Shown: one piece after another, positions 24,721 through 33,378 of the stretch
How the letters are laid out: the number at the start of each line of letters is the position of its first letter
Numbering within the stretch: the stretch's first letter is position 1
Source: SXMI01 sp964391365
GTDB lineage: Bacteria > Actinomycetota > Acidimicrobiia > Acidimicrobiales > Microtrichaceae
DNA: 64,000 nt
Assembly: GCA_964391365.1 (NCBI GenBank)
Contig: CAYMKW010000003.1
Span: forward strand, 1 to 64,000
Direction: 5' to 3'
Made by a program: the position numbers and the translations under genes
Notes under the pieces: model-generated
The model's database searches: none
What the model was told of the DNA's origin: nothing
The model's input: the letters and a program-made list of their open reading frames with translations, nothing else

Positions 24721-26673
24721 TCAGATGTCCAGGAAGCGAACGTCCTGGGCGTTCGTCTGGATGAAGTTCTTGCGGCTCTCGACGTCGTCGCCCATCAGGA
24801 TGGAGAACACCTCGTCGGCGATCGCCGCCTGTTCGACCGACACCTGGAGGAGGGTCCTGGCCGTTGGATCCATGGTCGTCTGCCAGAGCTCCTCGGCATC
24901 CATCTCGCCGAGACCCTTCAGGCGCTGGAACTCGTTCTTGTGGTTGGGCGATCGCTCCAGGAACGCCGCCTTGGCCAGGTCGTCCTTCAGGTAGACCTTG
25001 TTGCGTCCGACCTCGGTCGAGTACAGGGGCGGCTGGGCGATGAAGACGTGTCCCCGCTCCACGAGTGGGCGCATCTGCCGGAAGAAGAAGGTCAAGAGGA
25101 GCGTCCGGATGTGCGACCCGTCGACATCGGCGTCGCACATGATGATGACCTTGCCGTAGCGGATCCGGTCGGCGTCGAAGTCGTCGCCGACCCCACCGCC
25201 GATCGCCGACACCAGCGCCAGGATCTCGGTGTTGGCGAGCATCCGCTCCAGCCGGGCCCGTTCGACGTTGAGGATCTTCCCCCGGATCGGGAGGATGGCC
25301 ATCACCTCGGAGTTGCGGGCGTCCTTGGCCGAACCACCCGCCGAGTTGCCCTCGACGATGTACAGCTCGGATTCGCGGGGGTCCTTGGACGAGCAGTCGG
25401 CGAGCTTGCCGGGCAGTCCGGCGCCGTCCAGCGCCGACTTCCGGCGGGTCGCATCACGTGCGTTCCGAGCCGCCTCCCGGGCCCGGGCAGCCTGCAACGC
25501 CTTCTGGAGGATGCGCTTGGCCTCGGACGGGTGCTCCTCGAGCCACTCGGCGAGCTGCACGTTCGTGGCCCGCTCGACGAGCGACCGGACCGGCACGTTG
25601 CCCAGTTTGCCCTTGGTCTGACCCTCGAACTGGGGCTCGGTCAACTTCACGGAGACGATGGCCGTGAGCCCCTCCCGGATGTCCTCGCCCTGGAGGTTGT
25701 CCTCCTTGTCCTTGAGCAGCTGGTGCTCACGGGCGTAGCGGTTCACGGTGTTCGTGAGGGACTTCTTGAAGCCCTCCTCGTGCATGCCGCCCTCGATGGT
25801 GTTGATCCCGTTGGCGAAGGAGTGGAGCCCATCGGAGTTGTACCCGGTGTTCCACTGGAACGCGACCTCGACCTCCATGGCGTCGTGCTCCGACTCCTCC
25901 GCCTGGGAGAAGTAGCCCACGTCGCTGAACAGCGACTCCTTGGCCGCGTTGACGTGCCGGACGAAGTCCCGGATGCCGCCCTCGTAGCAGTACTCGATGT
26001 CGTCCTGGGCGCCCGGGCGTTCGTCCCGGAACACGATGCGCAGGCCGGCGTTGAGGAAGGCCATCATCTGCAGGCGCTCGAGGAGCGTCGTGGCCCGGAA
26101 CGTGACCTCGTCGAACACCGTCGGGTCGGGCCAGAACCGGACGGTCGTGCCGGTGCGCGGCGATCCGTCGGGGTCCGCTGGTGCGTCACCGATCACGTGG
26201 AGCCGCTCGGTGAGCTCACCTCCGTCCCGGAACTCCATGGCGTAGCGCTGACCCGATCGGTCGATCTCGACCTGCACCCTGCTCGACAGGGCGTTCACCA
26301 CGGAGATACCGACCCCGTGGAGCCCACCGGACACCTTGTAACCGCCACCACCGAACTTGCCGCCGGCGTGGAGCACGGTGAGCACCACCTCGGCCGCCGT
26401 CAGATCGGGGTACTGCAGCGACTGCTCCACGGGAATGCCCCGACCGTCGTCGCGGACCTCGCAGCCGCCATCCGCGAGGAGCGTGACCTCGATCGTCGTG
26501 GCGTGGCCCGCCATCGCCTCGTCGACGGAGTTGTCGACCACCTCGTAGACCATGTGGTGGAGCCCGGCCGGACCCGTCGAGCCGATGTACATGCCCGGCC
26601 GCTTCCGGACCGCCTCGAGGCCTTCGAGGACCTGGATGGCCTCAGCTCCGTACGAGGTTGAATCTGCGGTCAA
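24721..26673 (-). CDS. gyrB: DNA gyrase subunit B
   Basis: A 650-residue ATPase subunit. GHKL motifs: EVVDNSVDEA (ATP-Mg Asn), VRDDGRGIPV, and GGLHGVGISVVNALS. The TOPRIM region has LYIVEGNSAGGSA and IMCDADVDGSHIRTLLL, and the C-terminal tail has RDVRFLDI. The start is TTG at 26673, preceded by AGGAG 7 nt upstream; a GTG at 26694 is in frame but has no ribosome site. It is transcribed leftward from the origin and forms an operon with gyrA. Confidence 0.98.
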   Translation of the reverse strand: MTADSTSYGAEAIQVLEGLEAVRKRPGMYIGSTGPAGLHHMVYEVVDNSVDEAMAGHATTIEVTLLADGGCEVRDDGRGIPVEQSLQYPDLTAAEVVLTVLHAGGKFGGGGYKVSGGLHGVGISVVNALSSRVQVEIDRSGQRYAMEFRDGGELTERLHVIGDAPADPDGSPRTGTTVRFWPDPTVFDEVTFRATTLLERLQMMAFLNAGLRIVFRDERPGAQDDIEYCYEGGIRDFVRHVNAAKESLFSDVGYFSQAEESEHDAMEVEVAFQWNTGYNSDGLHSFANGINTIEGGMHEEGFKKSLTNTVNRYAREHQLLKDKEDNLQGEDIREGLTAIVSVKLTEPQFEGQTKGKLGNVPVRSLVERATNVQLAEWLEEHPSEAKRILQKALQAARAREAARNARDATRRKSALDGAGLPGKLADCSSKDPRESELYIVEGNSAGGSAKDARNSEVMAILPIRGKILNVERARLERMLANTEILALVSAIGGGVGDDFDADRIRYGKVIIMCDADVDGSHIRTLLLTFFFRQMRPLVERGHVFIAQPPLYSTEVGRNKVYLKDDLAKAAFLERSPNHKNEFQRLKGLGEMDAEELWQTTMDPTARTLLQVSVEQAAIADEVFSILMGDDVESRKNFIQTNAQDVRFLDI

Positions 26674-26833
26674 TCGACGCTCCTGTGGTCCCACCTGCTT
26701 GTGGAAACCCTGTGGAAAACCAGCGGACGGGTCGGTCCCGGCGACCCGTCACCCTAGCACCGGGGACACCCCACTCCGTGCCAGTCCGACCGGGTCTCGG
26801 GGCTCGCTCAGAGGCCCCGGACGGACACCGGAT

Positions 26834-27175
26834 TCACCTCCCGGCGGGGCCCGGCGGGAGCACCCTGACGTCGACCGATCTGACGAGTTCGGGGTCGTCA
26901 CACAGGTCCCCGACGGCGGCACACAGGTCCCGCGACTGCCAACGGAGCTGCTCGCCAACAGCAGGGATCGTCGTCGAGACGACCAACCGCCCGTCACGCA
27001 GGCTCTCGACCGAACACGAACGGGCGAGACGGGATCCGACCAGCTGCGCCCAGTGCTCGCGAATCGTCTCGAACGAATCCGGTCTGGCGAGACCGAGAGC
27101 GAGGCGAACCCGGTCCAGGGACTCACCGACGGTCCGAACCGGGCGGCGATTGGTCGGGAGCGGTTCGATCGCCAC
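26834..27175 (-). CDS. DUF721 / DciA-like helicase-loading protein
   Basis: A 113-residue protein of the DUF721 family (M. tuberculosis Rv0004). It has ESLDRVRLALGLARPDSFETIREHWAQLVG and the basic pattern LRDGRLVVSTTIPAVGEQLRWQ. DciA proteins of this family help load the replicative DnaB helicase in bacteria lacking DnaC/DnaI. The position between recF and gyrB is the conserved actinobacterial one. GTG start; the gene lies 9 nt after the recF stop. Confidence 0.9.
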   Translation of the reverse strand: MAIEPLPTNRRPVRTVGESLDRVRLALGLARPDSFETIREHWAQLVGSRLARSCSVESLRDGRLVVSTTIPAVGEQLRWQSRDLCAAVGDLCDDPELVRSVDVRVLPPGPAGR

Positions 27176-27184
27176 GTTCGGACG

Positions 27185-28288
27185 CTACTCCCGAGTCATG
27201 ACGGGCACGCCGTCGACGATTCGCACCACCCCGTCGGCGACGACTCCGGGGGGTGCACCAGTGGCTGACGTGATGAAGGTCTGGCCTGGTGGCAGGACCT
27301 CGACCAGAGCGGTGGCACGGTCCTCGTCGAGTTCGGAGAACACGTCATCCAGGATGAGTACCGGTGCGTCGTCCCGGAGCCGGGTCACCATCTCGTGTCC
27401 TGCCAGACGGAGCGCAAGGGCGAGACACCGCTGCTCGCCCTGTGACGCGTGCGTCCGAGCGGGCAACCCTCCCAGGGAGACCAACAGCTCCGCTCGATGG
27501 GGTCCAACCGTGGTCACACCCCGACGGACATCATCGGTCCGGGCCGTCACCAGCGCATCATGGAGACCGATCCCGGGACTCCAACCACTGCTGAGCACGA
27601 GATCAACCATCGCCCGGGGTGACGTCTCGGGAAGGCCGGCCAGACGGGCGTACAACCCCCTCACGAACGGCTGCAACCTCTGAACCACGTCGGTTCGCCG
27701 ATCATGCAGATCAGATCCTGCCGCTGCGGCCTTGGTGTCCCAGACGTCGAGGGTCAGGGCCGCTCCTTCATCCAGCCGACCGTGTGACTGCTTGAGGAGG
27801 GAGTTCCGCTGACGGAGGGAACGCTCCCAGTCCGACAGGATCTGTTCGTCGATCGGTCGGAGCTGGACCACCAACTCGTCGAGGAAGTCCCGTCGGGCCG
27901 AAGGTCCGGACTTGACGAGATCCAGGTCGTCCGGGCCGAAGATCGTGACCTGCAGGGTCTCCAGGAGTTCGCGACGACGCTGCAGTCGCTGGCGGTTGAC
28001 CTGCATCCGGACCCGGCCGCGTTCGGGTACGTCGATCTCGACGAGTTGACGTCGGTCACGGACATCCACCTCCGCCCGGACCGTCGCTCCGTCGGTACCG
28101 GCGGTGATGAGCACCTCGTTCGACACACCCCGGAACGAACCGGACGTCGAGAGGAATCCGACCGCCTCGACCAGGTTGGTCTTGCCCGAGCCATTGGGAC
28201 CGACCACGAGGTTGACCCCTGGTGACCACTCCAGATCCACCTCCCGGTGGGATCGGAAGTTCCGCAACCAGAGCCGGTGCAACTCCAC
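27185..28288 (-). CDS. recF: DNA replication/repair protein RecF
   Basis: A 367-residue SMC-like ATPase that helps load RecA at single-strand gaps. Walker A is VVGPNGSGKTNLVEA, the signature motif is HASQGEQRCLALALRLA and Walker B is VLILDDVFSELD. The N-terminus MELHRLWLRNFRSH is typical. It starts at GTG 28288 and lies 15 nt after dnaN, in the dnaA-dnaN-recF-DUF721-gyrB-gyrA run. Confidence 0.97.
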   Translation of the reverse strand: MELHRLWLRNFRSHREVDLEWSPGVNLVVGPNGSGKTNLVEAVGFLSTSGSFRGVSNEVLITAGTDGATVRAEVDVRDRRQLVEIDVPERGRVRMQVNRQRLQRRRELLETLQVTIFGPDDLDLVKSGPSARRDFLDELVVQLRPIDEQILSDWERSLRQRNSLLKQSHGRLDEGAALTLDVWDTKAAAAGSDLHDRRTDVVQRLQPFVRGLYARLAGLPETSPRAMVDLVLSSGWSPGIGLHDALVTARTDDVRRGVTTVGPHRAELLVSLGGLPARTHASQGEQRCLALALRLAGHEMVTRLRDDAPVLILDDVFSELDEDRATALVEVLPPGQTFITSATGAPPGVVADGVVRIVDGVPVMTRE

Positions 28289-28303
28289 CGATACGGCCGC
28301 CGA

Positions 28304-29395
28304 TCAGGACACGCGGACGGGCATCAGCAGGTAGAGGAAGTCCTGGGAGCCGACGGGACGCAGGACGGCGGGCTTCTGCGGGTCGCGGGTCTGGAGGACC
28401 ACCTCATCGGAACCCGCCACCTCGAGCCCGTCCATCAGGTACTCGGGGTTGAACGCCACCACCAGGCTCTCCCCGGTGTAGGAGGCGTCGACCTCCTCGG
28501 TCGCTTCGCCGTCCTCGGCGTTCCGAGCGGTCAGCATCAACCCGTTCTCGGTCATCGAGAGGTGGATGGGGCTGTTGTTCTTGGCCATGAGGCGCACCCG
28601 GCGAATCGCGTCCTGCAGGACCTGTCGATCGACCCGGAGTTCGTTCGGCATCTCCCCTGGGATCAACTTGTCGTAGTCAGGGAAGTCGTCCTTGATGAGC
28701 CAGGAGGACAGATGGAACCCTCCCACCCGGAACGACACCTGGTTCTCGGCCAGCACGACCTCGACCTCGTCGTCTGACTCCAGCGACCGGGCCAGTTCCT
28801 GGAGCGCACGCGACGGGACGTTCACGCGTTGGCCTTCGGCGAGCACGGTCGTCCCGGGGAACTCCCGGAAGGCCAAGCGGTAGGAGTCCGTGGACACCAT
28901 GCGGAGTCCGTCGGGCTCGGCTGCGAGCAGGACCCCGGTGAGCACCCTCCGGGACTCATCGGTCGATGCCGCTCCGACGACCTGTCGCAGCCCATCGGCG
29001 AACTGGGCTCCGGCAACCGTGACCCGCTCACCCTCGAGTTCCGGAGGGGTGGGGAACTCGTCATGGGGAATCGAGTTGAGCGTGAACTCCGAGCGCCCAC
29101 CGCTGATCCTCGAACGGTCGGGAGCGGTTTCGACCTCCACCGCACCCGGTTCGAGGTTCCGGATGATGTCGGTGACCAGCTTGGCCGGGAGCACGGCGAC
29201 GCCGTCGTCGGAGCCGGCAACCTCGAGATCGATGGTGACGGTCAGTTCCAGATCGGAGCCCGTCACCCGGAGTCGATCACCGTGCAGATCGAATCGAAGG
29301 CCCGAGAGCACCCGGAGCTGAGCCTTCGGACTCGCGGCGCGGCCAGCGGCGATCACTGCCTCCACCAGAACGTCTCGTTCGCAGCGGAACTTCAC
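28304..29395 (-). CDS. dnaN: DNA polymerase III sliding clamp (beta)
   Basis: A 363-residue clamp that tethers polymerase III to DNA. It begins MKFRCERDVLVEAVIAAGRA, the usual clamp N-terminus, and ends ..LYLLMPVRVS, close to the family MPMR ending. Three repeated clamp domains follow the normal layout. GTG at 29395 is preferred over starts up to 29599 because those add residues absent from the family; a GGGGAAAG ribosome site lies upstream. Confidence 0.97.
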   Translation of the reverse strand: MKFRCERDVLVEAVIAAGRAASPKAQLRVLSGLRFDLHGDRLRVTGSDLELTVTIDLEVAGSDDGVAVLPAKLVTDIIRNLEPGAVEVETAPDRSRISGGRSEFTLNSIPHDEFPTPPELEGERVTVAGAQFADGLRQVVGAASTDESRRVLTGVLLAAEPDGLRMVSTDSYRLAFREFPGTTVLAEGQRVNVPSRALQELARSLESDDEVEVVLAENQVSFRVGGFHLSSWLIKDDFPDYDKLIPGEMPNELRVDRQVLQDAIRRVRLMAKNNSPIHLSMTENGLMLTARNAEDGEATEEVDASYTGESLVVAFNPEYLMDGLEVAGSDEVVLQTRDPQKPAVLRPVGSQDFLYLLMPVRVS

Positions 29396-29475
29396 CTGGG
29401 CTCGCTTTCCCCACGACTGATGCTGATGTGGTGTGTCACTGGTGGTCGTAGTTGTAGTGCTTGTGGATTGTGGGA

Positions 29476-29481
29476 AACCTA
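29476..29481 (-). promoter_or_regulatory. Candidate -10 element of dnaN
   Basis: The minus strand reads TAGGTT, the same hexamer found in the dnaA promoter. It is about 80 nt upstream of dnaN and is flanked by a weak DnaA-box-like site at 29462-29470. No clear -35 was found. Confidence 0.35.
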
Positions 29482-29528
29482 GCGCAGCCCTGTACCGGCC
29501 CGGATCGTGAGTGCACAGGCTGTCCGCA

Positions 29529-29537
29529 GCGTCCACA
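29529..29537 (+). promoter_or_regulatory. Weak DnaA-box-like site upstream of dnaN
   Basis: GCGTCCACA differs at two positions from the actinobacterial TTGTCCACA box. With 29462-29470 it suggests DnaA contacts in the dnaA-dnaN gap, but each match is weak. Confidence 0.25.
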
Positions 29538-29656
29538 GCTGGGAGGTCCCGGTCCCCGACGACCTGTGGAGCGCCATCGGCCGGAGTGGTGTTCTCCACA
29601 CGACGTCCCGATCGCGACCACCCTCCCTTCCCCGTCGCGATCCCTCTCCCACGGGC

Positions 29657-31048
29657 TCACCCGGTGGAGAGGATCTTCTGGATGAGGCTCGTGACGTCCT
29701 CGTAGGTCTTGTGCTTGTCCTTCATCCGGGTCGAGACCTTCTCGTAGGCGTGGATCACCGTGGTGTGGTCCCGACCACCGAATTCCTTGGCGATCTGGGG
29801 GTACGACAGGTCGGTCATCTCGCGGCAGACGTACATCCCGACCTGGCGTGCATGGACCAGGTCGCGAGTACGGCTCTTGGACGTGAGTTGTTCCACGGTG
29901 AGACCGAACATGGCTGCGGTCTCGTCCAGGATCAGCCCGGGCGTGATCATCCGGGGTTTCGTCGAGGCGATGGTGTCGGCGAGGATCTCCCTGGCCAGGT
30001 CGACCGTGAGATCTGTGTCGTTCAGCGTGGCGAATGCGTTGACCCGGATGAGCGCGCCCTCGAGTTCGCGGATGTTGTAGGTGATGTTCGTGGCGATGAA
30101 GTCCAGCACCTCCGGCGGTGCCGTGGATCCTGACTGCTCACCCTTCTTCTGAAGGATCGCGAGCCGGGTCTCGAAGTCGGGTGGTTGGATGTCGGTGATC
30201 AGCCCCCACTTGAATCGGCTCCGGAGTCGATCCTCGAGTGTGGCGATGGCATCCGGCGGCCGATCCGATGACAGGACGATCTGTCGTTGGTCACCGTGGA
30301 GAGTGTTGAACGTGTGGAAGAACTCCTCCTGGAGCTGTTCCTTGCCTTCGATGAACTGGATGTCATCGACCAGGAGGACGTCGATCTCCCGGTACCTCTG
30401 CTTGAACTCCTGTTGGGTGTTGTTCCGGATCGCCACGAGGAACTCGTTGAGCAACGTCTCCGTGGAGATGTACCGGATGACGTACCCGGGGTAGTTCTGG
30501 CGGATGTAGTGGGCGATGGCCTGCAGGAGATGCGTCTTGCCGAGCCCTGCCTGTCCGTAGATGAACAGTGGGTTGTAGCTGCGGGCCGGCGTCTCGGCCA
30601 CCGAGAGGGCTGCGGCGTGGGCGAACCGGTTCGATGGGCCGGTGACGAAACTGTCGAAGGTGAGTTGGTTGCTCGGGAGTTGCCTCGTGTTGTCAGGACC
30701 CGTGTTCGTGTCGGTCTGAACCGACCCGACACCCTGTTCCTCGTCGCCGGCTGTCGGTTCACGATCCGTGTCGATCCGATCGTGGGCCGCATCCTCGATT
30801 TCGACCTCGACGACGACCTGGATCTCGTGGTGTCCTTGGTCCTCGAGTGCGTCCTCGATCAGCCCAGCGAACTTCCGCTCGATCCGGCTTCGTGCGACCT
30901 GACTCGGGACCGTGATCGTCAGGGTGTCATCAACGAGTCCGTCCACCCGGACATCCTCGAAAAGGGACCGCCAGGTTCCCGGTTGCAGCTGCGCGCTCAG
31001 CACGCTCGAGACCGCACTCCAGATCTCCTCGGCCTCGCTGTTCGGCAC
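29657..31048 (-). CDS. dnaA: Chromosomal replication initiator DnaA
   Basis: A 463-residue AAA+ initiator. Domain I is MPNSEAEEIWSAVSSVLSAQ; a short acidic linker follows (about 85-125). Walker A lies in FIYGQAGLGKTHLLQAI (Lys171), Walker B in VLLVDDIQFIEGKEQLQEEFF, and the DNA-binding domain IV ends with FGGRDHTTVIHAYEKV, the DnaA signature. GTG at 31048 has GAGGAA 9 nt upstream and gives the normal N-terminus; earlier in-frame codons lie in the origin region. It reads away from oriC. Confidence 0.98.
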   Translation of the reverse strand: MPNSEAEEIWSAVSSVLSAQLQPGTWRSLFEDVRVDGLVDDTLTITVPSQVARSRIERKFAGLIEDALEDQGHHEIQVVVEVEIEDAAHDRIDTDREPTAGDEEQGVGSVQTDTNTGPDNTRQLPSNQLTFDSFVTGPSNRFAHAAALSVAETPARSYNPLFIYGQAGLGKTHLLQAIAHYIRQNYPGYVIRYISTETLLNEFLVAIRNNTQQEFKQRYREIDVLLVDDIQFIEGKEQLQEEFFHTFNTLHGDQRQIVLSSDRPPDAIATLEDRLRSRFKWGLITDIQPPDFETRLAILQKKGEQSGSTAPPEVLDFIATNITYNIRELEGALIRVNAFATLNDTDLTVDLAREILADTIASTKPRMITPGLILDETAAMFGLTVEQLTSKSRTRDLVHARQVGMYVCREMTDLSYPQIAKEFGGRDHTTVIHAYEKVSTRMKDKHKTYEDVTSLIQKILSTG

Positions 31049-31163
31049 CTTCGGTACTTCCTCAGTCGTCCACAGGATGTTCCACAGTTGTGGACACACC
31101 GATCCGGCCCGCCCGCACTGTGGAAAACCCAATTCCACCCCGATTTCACGGGGGTTTCGACGG

Positions 31164-31192
31164 AACCTAACGGCGATCGTGGCAGCTGGCAA
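31164..31192 (-). promoter_or_regulatory. dnaA promoter
   Basis: On the minus strand TTGCCA (31192-31187) and TAGGTT (31169-31164) are separated by 17 bp, close to TTGACA-17-TATAAT. Transcription would start near 31156, giving a leader of about 108 nt that includes several DnaA boxes, which fits DnaA autoregulation. Confidence 0.6.
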
Positions 31193-31345
31193 ACCGGAGT
31201 GTTGCACCGGTCACATCACCACAAGTGATCGATTTCCCACTTGAAGTGGTGGTTCCTCGAGATGTCCACAGCCGCTCCGATTCCGCAACCAGGAGGCGGA
31301 TCCAGCCCGTGATGCGATGGACTGGCGCCATGGATGCGCCGGACC

Positions 31346-31351
31346 TAACAT
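31346..31351 (+). promoter_or_regulatory. Candidate -10 of the rpmH-rnpA operon
   Basis: TAACAT about 118 nt upstream of rpmH is the best -10-like hexamer on the plus strand in the origin gap; no convincing -35 was found at the right distance. Confidence 0.3.
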
Positions 31352-31468
31352 CTCGTCGCTCCCCGTCGGTCACCGATCCTGCTGACCAGGCCGACGTCGG
31401 AGCAACCGGAGCACGGCGGCCAGCCCAGCCTGTGGCACCTGTCCGGCATCATCGAAGCGGAGATCGTC

Positions 31469-31603
31469 GTGAAGCGTACCTACCAGCCGAACAAGCGTCG
31501 TCGAGCCCGAAAGCACGGGTTCCGGCACCGAATGTCCACCCGCGCCGGTCGAGCGATCCTCAAGAACCGGCGCCGCAAGGGGCGGCACCGTCTGTCGGCT
31601 TGA
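31469..31603 (+). CDS. rpmH: 50S ribosomal protein L34
   Basis: A 44-residue basic protein, complete and colinear with L34: MKRTYQPNKRRRARKHGFRH, ending KGRHRLSA. GTG start at 31469. Its last base triplet overlaps the TTG start of rnpA (TTGA). The rpmH-rnpA-yidD-yidC order next to dnaA is one of the most conserved in bacteria. Confidence 0.97.
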   Translation: MKRTYQPNKRRRARKHGFRHRMSTRAGRAILKNRRRKGRHRLSA

Positions 31604-31947
31604 TCGACCGGATCACGTCTCGTGCGACGTTCCGCTCGTTCACTCGATCCCGTGACAGGGCGGGAACTCCCTGGTTCACGGTCGTGCGGTCCGACGGCCC
31701 TCCGGACCCACCGGCCGTCGGGGCCGGCATGGCGTTCGCGATCCCACGTCGGGTCGGGACCGCAGTCCAGCGGAATCGGGTGCGTCGCCAACTCCGTTCG
31801 GCAGCTCGTCACCGCTACCTCCAGCGCGGCGGGCCCGCTGGTTGGTTCCTCGTCGTGGTGCGGCCGGGTGCCCCGGACGCGAGCTACTCGGATCTCGCAG
31901 GAGCGCTGGACGCAGCCCTCGACAAATTTGAACGGAACGATCAATGA
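31600..31947 (+). CDS. rnpA: Ribonuclease P protein component
   Basis: A 115-residue protein that assists the RNase P RNA in tRNA 5' processing. It has the conserved RRVGTAVQRNRVRRQLR motif (RNR) and the N-terminal pattern ITSRATFRSFTRSRDRAG. No ATG or GTG fits near the N-terminus; TTG at 31600 overlapping the rpmH stop (TTGA) gives the expected length and is the favoured start. The stop overlaps yidD (ATGA). Confidence 0.92.
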   Translation: MIDRITSRATFRSFTRSRDRAGTPWFTVVRSDGPPDPPAVGAGMAFAIPRRVGTAVQRNRVRRQLRSAARHRYLQRGGPAGWFLVVVRPGAPDASYSDLAGALDAALDKFERNDQ

Positions 31948-32213
31948 CTTCTGATTCATTGACTCCGTCAATTGCTGCGAGGGCGCTGATCGTTCCGATC
32001 CGGATGTATCAGTACGCGTTCGCTGGTCGGATGTCGCCGTGTCGGCACGATCCGAGCTGTTCCGCCTATGCCGTGGAGGCACTCCAGATGCACGGTGCGG
32101 TCCGGGGCTCCTGGCTGGCGGTCAAGAGGATTGGTCGGTGTCATCCCTGGGGAACTCAGGGCTACGACCCTGTTCCTGAACGGGTTTCGTACGAACGAGA
32201 GCAGGTGGCCTGA
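31944..32213 (+). CDS. yidD: Membrane protein insertion efficiency factor YidD
   Basis: An 89-residue protein with the family core CRHDPSCSAYAVEALQMHGA and RIGRCHPWGTQGYDPVP. YidD proteins sit at the membrane and assist YidC-dependent insertion. ATG at 31944 overlaps the rnpA stop; its TGA overlaps the yidC ATG by one base. Confidence 0.95.
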   Translation: MTSDSLTPSIAARALIVPIRMYQYAFAGRMSPCRHDPSCSAYAVEALQMHGAVRGSWLAVKRIGRCHPWGTQGYDPVPERVSYEREQVA

Positions 32214-33301
32214 TGTTCGAAGGGTTCTTCGATCTCGTTGGATCGATCCTCAACTTCTTCTACACGTTGATCCCGAACTACGGGATCTCGATCATGTTGC
32301 TGACCGTCCTCGTCATGGTCCTCATCACGCCTCTGACCGTGAAGAGCACCAAGTCGATGCTGCAGATGCAGCGGCTCCAGCCTGAGATGAAGCGGCTGCA
32401 GACGAAGTACAAGGACGACCGGGAGAAGCTCAACGAAGAGCTCATGAAGTTCTACCGGGAGAACCAGATCAACCCGTTGGGAGGTTGCCTCCCGATTCTG
32501 GCGCAGATGCCCGTGTTCATCATCATGTACCAGCTGCTCCGGGGTCTGACCAACCGGGTCGGGGGGACGGGGAGCGGCGTCGGCCAGATCGCTGGGGAGT
32601 TCCAGCGATCCGTCCAGTTGACCCCGTGGGTCTACGAGGACCAGAACTTCCGCCCGCTCCACCTCAACCCGGGGACCGAGCTCTACGACGCTCTCTCGAA
32701 CACCAACGACATGAACTTCCTGGGGATGGATCTGGCTCTCTCGGCCAGTCAGGCGCTCAAGGCGAGTCTGGTGATCGCCCTCCCCTACTTCTTCCTCCTG
32801 TTGGTCATGCTGGTGACGGGCGTCTACCAGAACCGCCAGCTCCAGGCCCGGAACAAGAGTGCGGCCACGAACCCGCAGCAGCAGATGATCATGAAGATCA
32901 TGCCGTTCTTCCTGCCGATCTTCTCGTTTGGCTTCCCTGCTGGTCTGGCTCTGTACTGGTGTACCCAGAACTTCTGCCGAATCGGAACGAACGCCTACAT
33001 CACCCGGTCGGTCTACGGCTCCGATGACGATGGAGGATCGACGGATCGACCGGCCAAGCAGGCCGGAAAGCAGGTCGGGAAGGGATCCGATGAGGGCGGA
33101 TCGGGTTCGTCCTCGGACTCGAAGGCGTCGAAGTCCAAGTCCGGATCCAGGAACGGAACTGCACCGGAATCGGCGAAGCCGAAACCGAAGTCGCCGTCGT
33201 CCTCCAAGCGCGTGCAGGGCGGTGGGTCTCGGCCTGCCGGCCGGAAGTCGGGCTCCGGAAGCGGGCGCCGATCAGGTGAGCCGCGGAAGAGCGGCGAGTG
33301 A
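32213..33301 (+). CDS. yidC: Membrane protein insertase YidC/Oxa1
   Basis: A 362-residue insertase. Hydrophobic segments include SIMLLTVLVMVLITPLTV, PVFIIMYQLLRGL and ALPYFFLLLVMLVTG, with the coiled basic loop MQRLQPEMKRLQTKYKDD between the first two. The large periplasmic domain of E. coli YidC is absent, as in Gram-positive Oxa1-type proteins. The C-terminal ~85 residues are a low-complexity Ser/Lys/Gly tail that could contact the ribosome. Confidence 0.95.
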   Translation: MFEGFFDLVGSILNFFYTLIPNYGISIMLLTVLVMVLITPLTVKSTKSMLQMQRLQPEMKRLQTKYKDDREKLNEELMKFYRENQINPLGGCLPILAQMPVFIIMYQLLRGLTNRVGGTGSGVGQIAGEFQRSVQLTPWVYEDQNFRPLHLNPGTELYDALSNTNDMNFLGMDLALSASQALKASLVIALPYFFLLLVMLVTGVYQNRQLQARNKSAATNPQQQMIMKIMPFFLPIFSFGFPAGLALYWCTQNFCRIGTNAYITRSVYGSDDDGGSTDRPAKQAGKQVGKGSDEGGSGSSSDSKASKSKSGSRNGTAPESAKPKPKSPSSSKRVQGGGSRPAGRKSGSGSGRRSGEPRKSGE

Positions 33302-33378
33302 ACGGTCCCGCCGTCGGCGGGAACGAGGACGGCCTGGCGGAGCGAACTGCCGGGCCAGACGAGGAGTGAGGTAGCAGC

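Larger units (their letters stand above)
31049..31468. other. oriC: Probable replication origin (oriC) between dnaA and rpmH
   Basis: This 420-bp gene-free gap separates leftward (dnaA side) and rightward (rpmH side) core genes. It contains degenerate DnaA boxes: TCGTCCACA at 31066-31074, reverse TGTGGACAC at 31089-31097, reverse TGTGGAAAA at 31119-31127 and ATGTCCACA at 31262-31270; each is one or two changes from TTGTCCACA or TTATCCACA. A relatively AT-rich stretch at about 31195-31260 with repeated CAAGTG/CACTTG arms could be the unwinding element. The dnaA promoter also lies here. The dnaA-dnaN gap may contribute further boxes. Confidence 0.75.

Noticed and set aside
22286..24994. Long open frame antisense to gyrA, up to 902 codons
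   Set aside because: It is fully inside gyrA on the other strand and its protein is Arg/His/Gly/Pro-rich with no motif. GC-rich genes with strong third-position bias often leave the opposite strand open.
24940..26661. 573-codon open frame antisense to gyrB
   Set aside because: Same cause as above; gyrB on the minus strand has complete motifs.
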